Positions 1-6,810 of a stretch of DNA of 64,000 bases are shown here, in pieces. The DNA is taken from assembly GCF_947499065.1 (NCBI RefSeq), contig NZ_CANMMT010000001.1, positions 558,001 to 622,000 of the forward strand. The letters are read 5' to 3'. Made by a program: the position numbers and the translations under genes. The notes under the pieces are model-generated. The model did no database searches. It was not told the origin of the DNA and saw nothing but the letters and a program-made list of their open reading frames with translations. The DNA is from an uncultured Tenacibaculum sp. Its GTDB lineage: Bacteria; Bacteroidota; Bacteroidia; Flavobacteriales; Flavobacteriaceae. Within the stretch, counting starts at the first letter, position 1. The number at the start of each line of letters is the position of its first letter.

Positions 1-2
1 AT

Positions 3-347
3 ATAACAGTTGTAGGAACTTCAAAAGGAGGCTATATAGCACAGTATGTATCAACCTTGGCAAACAATCCAAAATTGAATTTTGTATTTGTGGCAAGTTT
101 TCAAAACAGTGATTTAGAAAATATTCCAGAAATAAACTTCTGTGGAAATATTTTAAATATTTATGAAAAAACAGATCCATTTGGGCAATCAGCCATCAAA
201 CGAAAACAAAATTCAACATGCGAAATAGCACATTTTAAAGAAATAGAGCTACATACGGGAATGAAACATGGTTTTCTGTTCAAACCATTAAAAGAATGGA
301 TAGAACCAGCAACAAAATGGGCTAATGGAAATTATGAAATGGAGTAA
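3..347 (+). CDS. Alpha/beta hydrolase, C-terminal part (5' end outside window)
   Basis: The frame is already open at the window edge, so only the last 114 or so codons are present. The first residues contain GTSKGGY, a G-x-S-x-G nucleophile elbow with the serine at about base 21. Near the end, MKHGFLF supplies a plausible catalytic histidine, and ExTDPFG in between could position the acid. This is the ordinary arrangement of an alpha/beta hydrolase fold esterase or peptidase; the substrate cannot be told. A TTG at base 57 lies inside the domain, after the nucleophile, so it is not the start. The stop overlaps the next start by one base (TAATG), which suggests translational coupling. Confidence 0.75.
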   Translation: MTVVGTSKGGYIAQYVSTLANNPKLNFVFVASFQNSDLENIPEINFCGNILNIYEKTDPFGQSAIKRKQNSTCEIAHFKEIELHTGMKHGFLFKPLKEWIEPATKWANGNYEME

Positions 348-781
348 TGAAAAAAGATAATTTACAACCATATTTTTTCTTTTTAGCATCAGCTATATTT
401 TCTTTTGGTTTTTTAATAGTATTGATAAATGGTTATTATCATTACACCTATCAAGAATTTATAAGTACTAATCGAAAAGATTTAATAGTTCGACTAGGTT
501 TTCTATCTTATGCAACAGGATTTATTTATTATCCTACAGTTATAATTCCAATAGCACTTATAACCTGGAAAGCAAAAAACAAACAAAACCTGAAAGGAAA
601 AGCAATATGGTTTTCTTCTGCTATTGCTATAATTTTTATTGGAATTTTATTCTATACCAATACTATTAACAACCTAATATCTCTATCAAAAGGAAAGCTA
701 ATTTTAGGTCTTTTTATAATTGGATTATCAATACCTATTTATTGGAATAAAGAATTATTGAAAAAAAGACAGCAAAACTAA
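347..781 (+). CDS. Small four-helix membrane protein, unknown function
   Basis: A 144-residue protein with about four hydrophobic segments (near residues 8-28, 47-70, 83-102 and 117-133) separated by short charged loops, ending in a basic tail. I recognise no family motif. The ATG shares its first base with the stop of the upstream hydrolase, so the two are probably co-translated. It may be a membrane partner of the hydrolase, but nothing in the sequence tests this. Confidence 0.65.
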   Translation: MKKDNLQPYFFFLASAIFSFGFLIVLINGYYHYTYQEFISTNRKDLIVRLGFLSYATGFIYYPTVIIPIALITWKAKNKQNLKGKAIWFSSAIAIIFIGILFYTNTINNLISLSKGKLILGLFIIGLSIPIYWNKELLKKRQQN

Positions 782-862
782 TTGAAAAATAGGGTTCACT
801 CATTTACAGTACAAAAAAAGGGAAGCATAGTTTACATTTGAATAAGCATTAACAAAAAAGCT

Positions 863-1450
863 ATGAAAAAAAACAATTCTACCTTAGTTACAATACTACA
901 AAATTTCAATTTATTTAATCAAAACATTAAAGGAAAACAACTAAAAAGCAAACCAATCTACTCAAGAAATTCAGAAATAAAAATATTAAGAAATATAAAA
1001 AGCACCTATCTAAATCAAAGTCCTATAGGAATTTTTGCTGATGGAGAATTGATAGGAAATCAATCGTCTTTAGACTTCATAAATTCCGATAAAATAACAA
1101 CATTAAAAGTAGAAAAGAAGAGGTTTGAAAAAAATGGAATAAACTACAATGGTAAGATTCTAGTAGAAATGAAACCAGACTATAAACCAAAATTTGTAAC
1201 ATTAAAAAGTCTTACAGAAAAATATTTGACACTAAATAAAAATCCAATACTCTATCAAATAAACGAAAAAGTATTAGAAAGTAATGAGACCGAGTTTCTA
1301 ATAGATGAAAAATTTATTTTAAAAATTATTCCGACCCAAATAAAAACATCAAATAATAAAATAGAAATCAACTTAATACAAATAACAACTAAAACAGCAG
1401 AGAATATTAAAAAAGCAAATGAAATAAGAATTATAGGAAATAAAAATTAG
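863..1450 (+). CDS. Hypothetical protein, 195 aa
   Basis: A lysine- and asparagine-rich protein with no signal peptide and no transmembrane segment. Residues 50-110 (PIGIFADGELIG...FINSDKITTLKV...GKILVEMKP) faintly recall the plug region of TonB-dependent receptors (a chosen variable, a residue-pair relation, then GxILVxxK). The barrel is absent and the similarity is too weak for a call. It starts at ATG after an A-rich leader and ends with TAG. It stands alone between the membrane-protein pair and the DUF7660 gene. Function unknown. Confidence 0.6.
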   Translation: MKKNNSTLVTILQNFNLFNQNIKGKQLKSKPIYSRNSEIKILRNIKSTYLNQSPIGIFADGELIGNQSSLDFINSDKITTLKVEKKRFEKNGINYNGKILVEMKPDYKPKFVTLKSLTEKYLTLNKNPILYQINEKVLESNETEFLIDEKFILKIIPTQIKTSNNKIEINLIQITTKTAENIKKANEIRIIGNKN

Positions 1451-1485
1451 AAATATTTTTTAAAATTAACACTAAAATTCTGTGC

Positions 1486-1550
1486 TTGAAATACTAACAT
1501 ACATTAGGTATATTGGACTTACAAAAATTGAAAAAGAAATATTAGAAAAT
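1486..1550 (+). repeat. R element, copy 1 (intergenic dispersed repeat)
   Basis: First copy of a repeat found also near 15933, 18606, 24564, 27231, 29840 and 30287. The core reads ACATACATTAGG, then TATTGGACTTAC, then AAAATTGAAAAAGAAATATTA. It lies immediately before the DUF7660 start. In this copy one frame is open across the repeat, so an upstream GTG at 1482 can be mistaken for that gene's start. Confidence 0.75.
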
Positions 1551-1553
1551 ACA

Positions 1554-1781
1554 ATGACTAGAATTGAATTTATAGATTTTTTAAAAGAGTTTAGAAAAGA
1601 TTTAAAAGAAAATAAATCTAATTGGGAGAATAAGACCTTAGAAGATTTCATAGAGGCAATGGAGGTATATACAGAAGATATTCAAGGTTATTATGATAAT
1701 ATGAAAATGAATATTGATGCAGACAAGCCTACCTGGCAAAACTTCAAAACAATATTAGAAGGAGTAAAAATATACGAATGA
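1554..1781 (+). CDS. DUF7660-like small protein
   Basis: A 75-residue acidic protein starting MTRIEFIDFLKEFRKDL. The pattern WENKTLEDFIEAM...YTEDIQGYY...PTWQNFKTILEGVKIYE matches what I know of DUF7660: a W-x-N-x-T-L-x-x-F-L-E-A motif, a D-x-x-GYY motif and a final W-x-x-F/L...A-K-x-YE. I chose ATG 1554, not GTG 1482, because the intervening 24 codons are the R element. The gene overlaps the next one by four bases (ATGA). Members of this family occur as solitary accessory genes and their role is unknown to me. Confidence 0.65.
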   Translation: MTRIEFIDFLKEFRKDLKENKSNWENKTLEDFIEAMEVYTEDIQGYYDNMKMNIDADKPTWQNFKTILEGVKIYE

Positions 1782-2161
1782 AAGAAAGGTTTTCAATAGG
1801 AGATTATAATTTCTCCATAAATCGTAACGAAAGTACTATTGAAATAAATGGAAATCAAATAATTGATTTAACCATAAAAGCAGATGAAAATATCTTCGAT
1901 CAGTTATGTGATAAAGAGAATTTTGAATTCAGCTATGGATTATATCCACCAGAATTTTATGCACATCAAATAGATTTAGGTAAAAGCAAACAAATTATTA
2001 TCAACGAGCAAAATCAAAATAACTATGAAGTAGCATTATATTTTATGGAACATAATGATGTTGTTGTTAATATAAGTATTCTTAATAATTGGATTATAAT
2101 TTTAGGAGAAACCTATATCAACGGGAAAAAATACCCTTTAGAAATAAAACTTTGTTTATAA
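1778..2161 (+). CDS. Hypothetical protein, 127 aa
   Basis: Soluble, beta-rich looking protein with no signal peptide. It contains YGLYPPEFYAHQIDL and ends NGKKYPLEIKLCL. It overlaps the DUF7660-like gene by ATGA, so the two are probably a two-gene cassette. A small pair of unknown soluble proteins in this kind of array is often an effector/immunity or toxin/antitoxin pair, but no active-site motif is visible in either. The function is left open. Confidence 0.6.
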   Translation: MKERFSIGDYNFSINRNESTIEINGNQIIDLTIKADENIFDQLCDKENFEFSYGLYPPEFYAHQIDLGKSKQIIINEQNQNNYEVALYFMEHNDVVVNISILNNWIIILGETYINGKKYPLEIKLCL

Positions 2162-2179
2162 CAAATTGCTACTTCCTAA

Positions 2180-2926
2180 ATGAAAAATAAAATATTACAT
2201 TTCTTATTTATTACCATTATTCTTATATCGTGTAATAAATACTCACGAGATAAATATCCCCAATTAGTTTCAAAGTTAGAATCCTATAAAAACATTAACA
2301 GCTGTTATTCTGCTGAATTAAATACTTTAGACAAAATTCCAACTGACATACAGAATAACATAAAAGCTTACTTCAAAAAAAGGTTAGGAGATTCAATCTT
2401 TCAAAAACTGGAATTTAAAAACGTTGATGTATTTTCAAATAAGCCAATTAAAATTAAGAGAAATTCAGATGATATCGTATCTCTTTTAGGACAACAAAAA
2501 GAAAAAGAAGAGTGTGATACAATCATGGCATTTCCTGTATATTCAGCAACATATCACTTAAAAAAACCAGAAATCGGAATCGAAAAAATTGGATTGAACT
2601 TAATGATAGACAAAAATGGAAAAATAATTAAGGACATTCAATTCCCTATAACTGAAGTATTCAATAAAACAATACCAATAGACTCAGTACATTCAGAGTT
2701 AATTCGTAGAAAAATTCCATATAAAAAACTCAGTATAGAATTATGGTTCGATAAAAAAACTAAATCTTTTATTTGGGAGACAAATACATTAGTTAGAAAT
2801 GGAAGTATTTTTGGGCCTAGTTGTTTTCCAGAAGTAAAACATCATTTTAAAATGAATGCTACAACAGGAGAAATAATAGAATATGATTCTGAAAAATTAG
2901 AAGAATACTTTACTTATAAGTATTAA
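2180..2926 (+). CDS. Lipoprotein, 248 aa, unknown function
   Basis: The N-terminus MKNKILHFLFITIILISCNK is a lipoprotein signal with a lipobox cysteine at residue 19. The mature part is charged with a few aromatic strands; its end (HHFKMNATTGEIIEYDSEKLEEYF) resembles the repeating strand-helix of PepSY-type domains, though too weakly to assign. It starts 18 bases after the upstream stop and is followed 25 bases later by the next gene, so it may be part of one transcript with its neighbours. Confidence 0.6.
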   Translation: MKNKILHFLFITIILISCNKYSRDKYPQLVSKLESYKNINSCYSAELNTLDKIPTDIQNNIKAYFKKRLGDSIFQKLEFKNVDVFSNKPIKIKRNSDDIVSLLGQQKEKEECDTIMAFPVYSATYHLKKPEIGIEKIGLNLMIDKNGKIIKDIQFPITEVFNKTIPIDSVHSELIRRKIPYKKLSIELWFDKKTKSFIWETNTLVRNGSIFGPSCFPEVKHHFKMNATTGEIIEYDSEKLEEYFTYKY

Positions 2927-2951
2927 AACAATCGTCTAAACCAAACAAAGG

Positions 2952-3452
2952 ATGATATTAGAAATATTACCAAATAAAGGATTTAAAATACATACAGATA
3001 TATTCAACTGGAATGAAGACAGAAAAATAGTCAGACAAAAGTTAAAGAATAAGCACAAAGAAGAAGATGAAACTATAGAAGTATCACAATTCTTTGATGG
3101 AGATACAAGTCATAACATAGAACAAAAAAGAGATGTATATCAAAACATTAGTGAAGAAAAAAGCTATTCCTTTTTAAATTATAATAAAAACAATCAACTA
3201 CAAGAATTAGAAGTTCATTGGGGTATTAAGATTAAAATCAATAAAATAGAAATGGAGTTTGGAAAAAATATCACCAGCTATTTAAATCAACTAAACTCTC
3301 AAGGATATGAATTTAAAGAAATAGAGGAAGGAAATTACCTAATCAAAGAACTCAAAATAGTTATTGCAAATGCAGAAGCAATGGGAGCAGATGGAAATGG
3401 ATTTTCTTACATTTTTACTTCCCAAGATATTGAACACTTAATAAAAGATTAA
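2952..3452 (+). CDS. Hypothetical protein, 166 aa (immunity-like small soluble protein)
   Basis: Soluble protein starting MILEILPNKGFKIH, with a mixed alpha/beta pattern and a C-terminal stretch NAEAMGADGNGFSYIFTSQDIEHLIKD. Small, acidic-to-neutral proteins of this size that begin with a strand and end with a helix after a GNxFSYI-like turn are common among immunity proteins of contact-dependent toxins. That is a resemblance in style, not a family match. It follows the lipoprotein by 25 bases. Confidence 0.55.
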   Translation: MILEILPNKGFKIHTDIFNWNEDRKIVRQKLKNKHKEEDETIEVSQFFDGDTSHNIEQKRDVYQNISEEKSYSFLNYNKNNQLQELEVHWGIKIKINKIEMEFGKNITSYLNQLNSQGYEFKEIEEGNYLIKELKIVIANAEAMGADGNGFSYIFTSQDIEHLIKD

Positions 3453-3507
3453 AAACAAAGCATTTCTATTATACATTTACAATATTAACATAGCAAAAAT
3501 TATTCTT

Positions 3508-3515
3508 TATTTTTG
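3508..3515 (+). promoter_or_regulatory. Candidate -7 promoter element
   Basis: TATTTTTG fits the Bacteroidota -7 consensus TAnnTTTG and lies 22 bases upstream of the LytTR gene's ATG. I see no good TTG at the -33 distance, so this is a weak call. Confidence 0.35.
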
Positions 3516-3537
3516 GATTAAAAATAGCTTCTAATCC

Positions 3538-4377
3538 ATGAGTTCTATACAACCAACCAAGAGTACAATAAAAACAACATGGCATAAATTTATCAATAGT
3601 ACTACATGGTATTGGTTTCAGAAAGTAGTTATATTAATTATTTTCTCTTTAGTAGTAAATCATTTAGCTAAACGAGAAAGTTTTCCAACTAGTGAATCAT
3701 ATAGATTTCCTATAGAAGGGTTTCTTTCAACAATTATTTTATCAATTCTTATTGGAATCATAGCAGACTTTAATTTCAAATTCTATAAGAAAAAACATTT
3801 CTCAAAAAAGGTAGATATAAAAACTATAGCCCGGTTTATAATTTCAACACTAGGGTATATAGCAATCATGTATATACCTGTAAATATCCTTTTAAATATA
3901 ATTGCAGTAGGACAAATAGGAGTATTTTATTATTTATTAATCGGATTACTAATCACTTTATTAATATGTTTTATTTTCATCAGCTTATTCTACGCACAAG
4001 ACATCTATAATTTATATAAGTTTTCTTTAAAAGATGCAGAAATAACTATAGAAAACGCCACAAAAATAACAAAGCTTACTTATGAAAATATTAGATGTTT
4101 TTATATTGAAAATAAAATTGTTTTTGCAGTACAAAATGATGGAACAACAATTAATACCGATTTTACATTAAATGAACTAGAGGAAAAAATAAACGACCAG
4201 TTATTTTTTAGAGCCAATCGTAAAATTATCATTCATAAAAATGCAGTAGATTTAGTTAAAAAAATTGAAAATGGTAAGTTGCTAATTAAATTAAAAACAA
4301 CATTTGAAAATGATGCAATAGCCGAAATTAATATCAGTCGTTACAAACGAAAAGCATTTTTAAATTGGTATCAATAA
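3538..4377 (+). CDS. Membrane-anchored LytTR-family transcriptional regulator
   Basis: A 279-residue protein with four hydrophobic segments in the first 160 residues (near 30-47, 62-80, 98-118 and 130-155), followed by a cytoplasmic LytTR DNA-binding domain (about 185-279). The C-terminal signatures are NEL...FFRANRKIIIHKNAV and ...INISRYKRKAFLNWYQ, typical of LytTR. LytTR domains bind paired 9-bp direct repeats with a 12-bp spacer; three such pairs occur in this window (5275, 10467, 32722). There is no response-regulator receiver domain, so the membrane part may be the sensor. The CPBP protease gene lies 113 bases downstream on the same strand and could process this or another membrane protein. 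Confidence 0.85.
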   Translation: MSSIQPTKSTIKTTWHKFINSTTWYWFQKVVILIIFSLVVNHLAKRESFPTSESYRFPIEGFLSTIILSILIGIIADFNFKFYKKKHFSKKVDIKTIARFIISTLGYIAIMYIPVNILLNIIAVGQIGVFYYLLIGLLITLLICFIFISLFYAQDIYNLYKFSLKDAEITIENATKITKLTYENIRCFYIENKIVFAVQNDGTTINTDFTLNELEEKINDQLFFRANRKIIIHKNAVDLVKKIENGKLLIKLKTTFENDAIAEINISRYKRKAFLNWYQ

Positions 4378-4490
4378 AAGATATCGACTATTCAGTAAAA
4401 ATTCACGACCACTCAGCAAAAACATCAGTATTTAAAAGGGATTTCAAAAAATTAGTTCATTATTTCGTTTCAAATTTAAAACCCAAAACA

Positions 4491-5153
4491 ATGAACAAAA
4501 TCACCTTAAAACAAACATTAATCCCATTAATTACCATTACAATTATCTGCACTTTATGGTTTGGTCCCATTAGTATAGGTTACATAGAAAACATCGTTAT
4601 TTCAATTTTAATTATTATAGCAAACTATATAGAATATAAAAAAGAAGCATTTTTAGAACTTGGTTTTCAACGCAAAAAATTTACCACCAAAAACATCTTT
4701 ATACTAGCACCATTAGTTGCACTAGCACTCTTTATTTTCTATATATTTATATTAGTTCCTGGAATTACAAAACTTACAGAAGCACCAATAGATTATTCAG
4801 CTTTTGATCAATTAAAAGGAAATCTTCCAGCCTGTTTAGTAGCTTTATTATTAGTGTGGGCAACGGCCGGATTTGGAGAAGAAATTATCTTTCGTGGTTA
4901 TTTCATGCGACAATTTGTAAAATTCTTTGGAGAAAGCAAAATCAGTATTGCTCTTAATATTATTCTTTTAGCTTGTTTTTTTGGCTTTATGCACAGTTAT
5001 CAAGGAATTACAGGGCAATTAGTTACAGGAATAGTAGGAGCACTCTTAGCACTCATATATTACTTGCGTAAATACGATTTATGGTTTATTATAGCAGTAC
5101 ATGGCTTTTTTGACACCATAGCACTCATATGCATATACTTTGGTTTGGTATAA
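4491..5153 (+). CDS. CPBP family intramembrane metalloprotease (CAAX protease/bacteriocin-processing type)
   Basis: A 220-residue polytopic protein. The three CPBP motifs are present: GFGEEIIFRGYFMRQF (EExxxR, metal ligand glutamates), FFGFMHSYQG (motif with histidine) and AVHGFFDT (HxxxD/N). Such enzymes cleave within membranes and act in CAAX processing, bacteriocin self-immunity or activation of regulators. I start at ATG 4491. A TTG at 4365 would overlap the LytTR gene and add a charged 42-residue stretch before the first membrane helix. The last two-thirds of the gene with its downstream flank is duplicated at 10089-10568. Confidence 0.85.
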   Translation: MNKITLKQTLIPLITITIICTLWFGPISIGYIENIVISILIIIANYIEYKKEAFLELGFQRKKFTTKNIFILAPLVALALFIFYIFILVPGITKLTEAPIDYSAFDQLKGNLPACLVALLLVWATAGFGEEIIFRGYFMRQFVKFFGESKISIALNIILLACFFGFMHSYQGITGQLVTGIVGALLALIYYLRKYDLWFIIAVHGFFDTIALICIYFGLV

Positions 5154-5376
5154 TTATACTAAATAATAATGTTTAAAACTTACATTTTAGTACTATCATG
5201 TTTTAACAAGAATAAAACTATTCTTTTAAATTAACTCATAAAACCTGTTTTAAACCGATAAAACAAAAAATCTAACCGTTTATTACATCATAGTTACCGC
5301 TTATTCATTTTACCTATGTAAAAACCTCATTTTTAGATATCTTGATGAAGTAAACAGTTACTTATTATGAGTAAGT
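4897..5376 (+). repeat. Segmental duplication, copy 1 (CPBP 3' part plus downstream flank)
   Basis: About 480 bp from GTTATTTCATGCGAC inside the CPBP gene to AGTAAGTT downstream of it is repeated with few changes at 10089-10568. The copy carries the LytTR-type site as well as the protease C-terminal coding part. Confidence 0.9.
5275..5304 (+). promoter_or_regulatory. LytTR-type operator pair (site 1)
   Basis: ACCGTTTAT (5275-5283), a 12-base spacer, then ACCGCTTAT (5296-5304). Two 9-bp direct repeats 12 bp apart is the known LytTR-domain binding geometry. The site sits downstream of the LytTR and CPBP genes and 281 bases before the small exported protein at 5586. Confidence 0.6.
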
Positions 5377-5519
5377 TGGTAGTCATTTGGACACCGAAAG
5401 AATAATTCAATAACCATCCGATTTACGGAATCTCAAAAAGAGGAAATAAAATTGTGAATTGGTAATCGAAAAGTAAAAAAAATGAATACCAAAGGTCTAA
5501 AAAGTGCGGAATAATCCGT

Positions 5520-5560
5520 TTACCAAATTACAAAGACCCAAAAGATGTACAATTTGGTAA
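5520..5560. other. Inverted repeat in the 5154-5585 gap
   Basis: TTACCAAATT (5520-5529) and AATTTGGTAA (5551-5560) can form a 10-bp stem with a 21-nt loop, 26 bases before the next ATG. It could be an operator or a leader hairpin; it is not followed by a T-run, so it is a poor terminator. The rest of the 432-bp gap holds the duplicated flank and the LytTR-type site; I see no gene in it. Confidence 0.45.
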
Positions 5561-5585
5561 CATAATCGTTTAAAAATAGAAATCT

Positions 5586-5960
5586 ATGAAAAATGTAATT
5601 TTTGCTTTAGCTTTTATGCTAATTGGAACAATTGTATTTGCTAACAGCAATACTACTAAATTTAATAGTTCAGATACAGTAAGTGTATCGAATGAACTTA
5701 TTTTAACTATTGACTTAGGGAATTTAACCAAAAAAACAGCAAAAGAAATTAATACCCTTATAGGAAAATTTCTTGAGAAAGAACTAAAAAATGTAGATGA
5801 TGAACTTCAATGTAAAGTAACTGCTAAAGGTAGCGTTGGTATTGGTAGAAATTATGTTGAAATTAGTGTTGAAGTTTCAGGTCCTTGTAGTGAAATTAGA
5901 AAAAAAGGTCAAGCAATTGCAAATGAAATTCTTAAGGAAGTTAAAAATGCTATGAAATAA
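5586..5960 (+). CDS. Small exported protein, unknown function
   Basis: 124 residues with a clear signal peptide (MKNVIFALAFMLIGTIVFAN, cleavage near residue 19). The mature part is an alternating helix/strand domain with two cysteines (QCKV and GPCSE) that could form a disulphide, and a C-terminal amphipathic helix. No family recognised. A strong terminator hairpin follows 38 bases after the stop, so this gene ends its transcript. Confidence 0.65.
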   Translation: MKNVIFALAFMLIGTIVFANSNTTKFNSSDTVSVSNELILTIDLGNLTKKTAKEINTLIGKFLEKELKNVDDELQCKVTAKGSVGIGRNYVEISVEVSGPCSEIRKKGQAIANEILKEVKNAMK

Positions 5961-5998
5961 TAGGTAATTAATGATTCCAATTTAATTTTAATAATAAT

Positions 5999-6027
5999 GG
6001 AGAGATGATTTAAAAAATCATCTCTCC
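5999..6027 (+). terminator. Strong hairpin terminator
   Basis: GGAGAGATGATTT, loop AAA, then AAATCATCTCTCC gives a perfect 13-bp stem, followed by TATTTAATTT. It separates the small exported protein gene from the GLPGLI gene. Confidence 0.8.
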
Positions 6028-6045
6028 TATTTAATTTAAAACAAT

Positions 6046-6807
6046 ATGAAAAAAATAATATTAATAACTTTTATGTTTATTTCTAACATATCTATAAGTC
6101 AAAACAAAACAAATATAGAAGTTGAATATGATATGGTATTAAATTTTTTAGGCTCTAGTCAATATAATTCTAGATTAATTTTCAATAACGAATCATCTTA
6201 TTTTATTAGTATAGAAGATTTTATAGAATCTGAAAAAAAATCTAGTAAAATGCAAGAAACTGATACTTCCTACTATTTTAATGTAAAAATACATAGTAAA
6301 GCACACAATATTGTACTGACTGATAAAAAAAAAGATTCTTTATATGAATTAAAAGAAGGATTCTCAATAAAAAAATATTTTATAATAGGAGAAAAGACAC
6401 CTATTATAAAATGGAAATTAAGTAATGAAACAAAGACTATCAAAGACTACGAATGTTATAAAGCTTTTTGTGAGTTTAGAGGTAGGAAATACACTGCTTG
6501 GTATACTTTAGAAATACCTACATTTTTTGGCCCGTTTAAATTTCACGGATTACCTGGTTTAATTTTAGAGATTTTTGACGATACAAAAGAAGTATTTTTC
6601 ATAGCTAAAAAAATAACTAATTCTCATACAACAATTCCAAAATTAATAAATATAAGAAAAGAGGCTAAATTTAGTACCAAAGAAAAATATAATAAAGATG
6701 TAAAAAAATTCTTCTCTGATTTAGAAAAAAAAATGTCAAGTAAAATAGGCAGAGGATATAAAATGAAAATAAGTGTACCTGTTATAAAATCAATAGAAAT
6801 AGAATAA
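6046..6807 (+). CDS. GLPGLI family protein
   Basis: 253 residues with an N-terminal signal peptide (about 1-19). It contains the family-defining stretch FKFHGLPGLILEIFDD after AWYTLEIPTFFGP, and the preceding WKLSNETKTIKDYECYKA is also typical of TIGR01200. GLPGLI proteins are exported Bacteroidota proteins of unknown biochemical function, usually encoded beside an outer-membrane beta-barrel protein with a carboxypeptidase-regulatory-like domain. That is the case here: the partner begins 3 bases after this stop, so the two form one operon. Confidence 0.9.
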   Translation: MKKIILITFMFISNISISQNKTNIEVEYDMVLNFLGSSQYNSRLIFNNESSYFISIEDFIESEKKSSKMQETDTSYYFNVKIHSKAHNIVLTDKKKDSLYELKEGFSIKKYFIIGEKTPIIKWKLSNETKTIKDYECYKAFCEFRGRKYTAWYTLEIPTFFGPFKFHGLPGLILEIFDDTKEVFFIAKKITNSHTTIPKLINIRKEAKFSTKEKYNKDVKKFFSDLEKKMSSKIGRGYKMKISVPVIKSIEIE

Positions 6808-6810
6808 TTT

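Noticed and set aside
4365..4490. TTG-started N-terminal extension of the CPBP protease
   Set aside because: It overlaps the LytTR gene and adds a charged stretch; ATG 4491 starts just before the first membrane helix.
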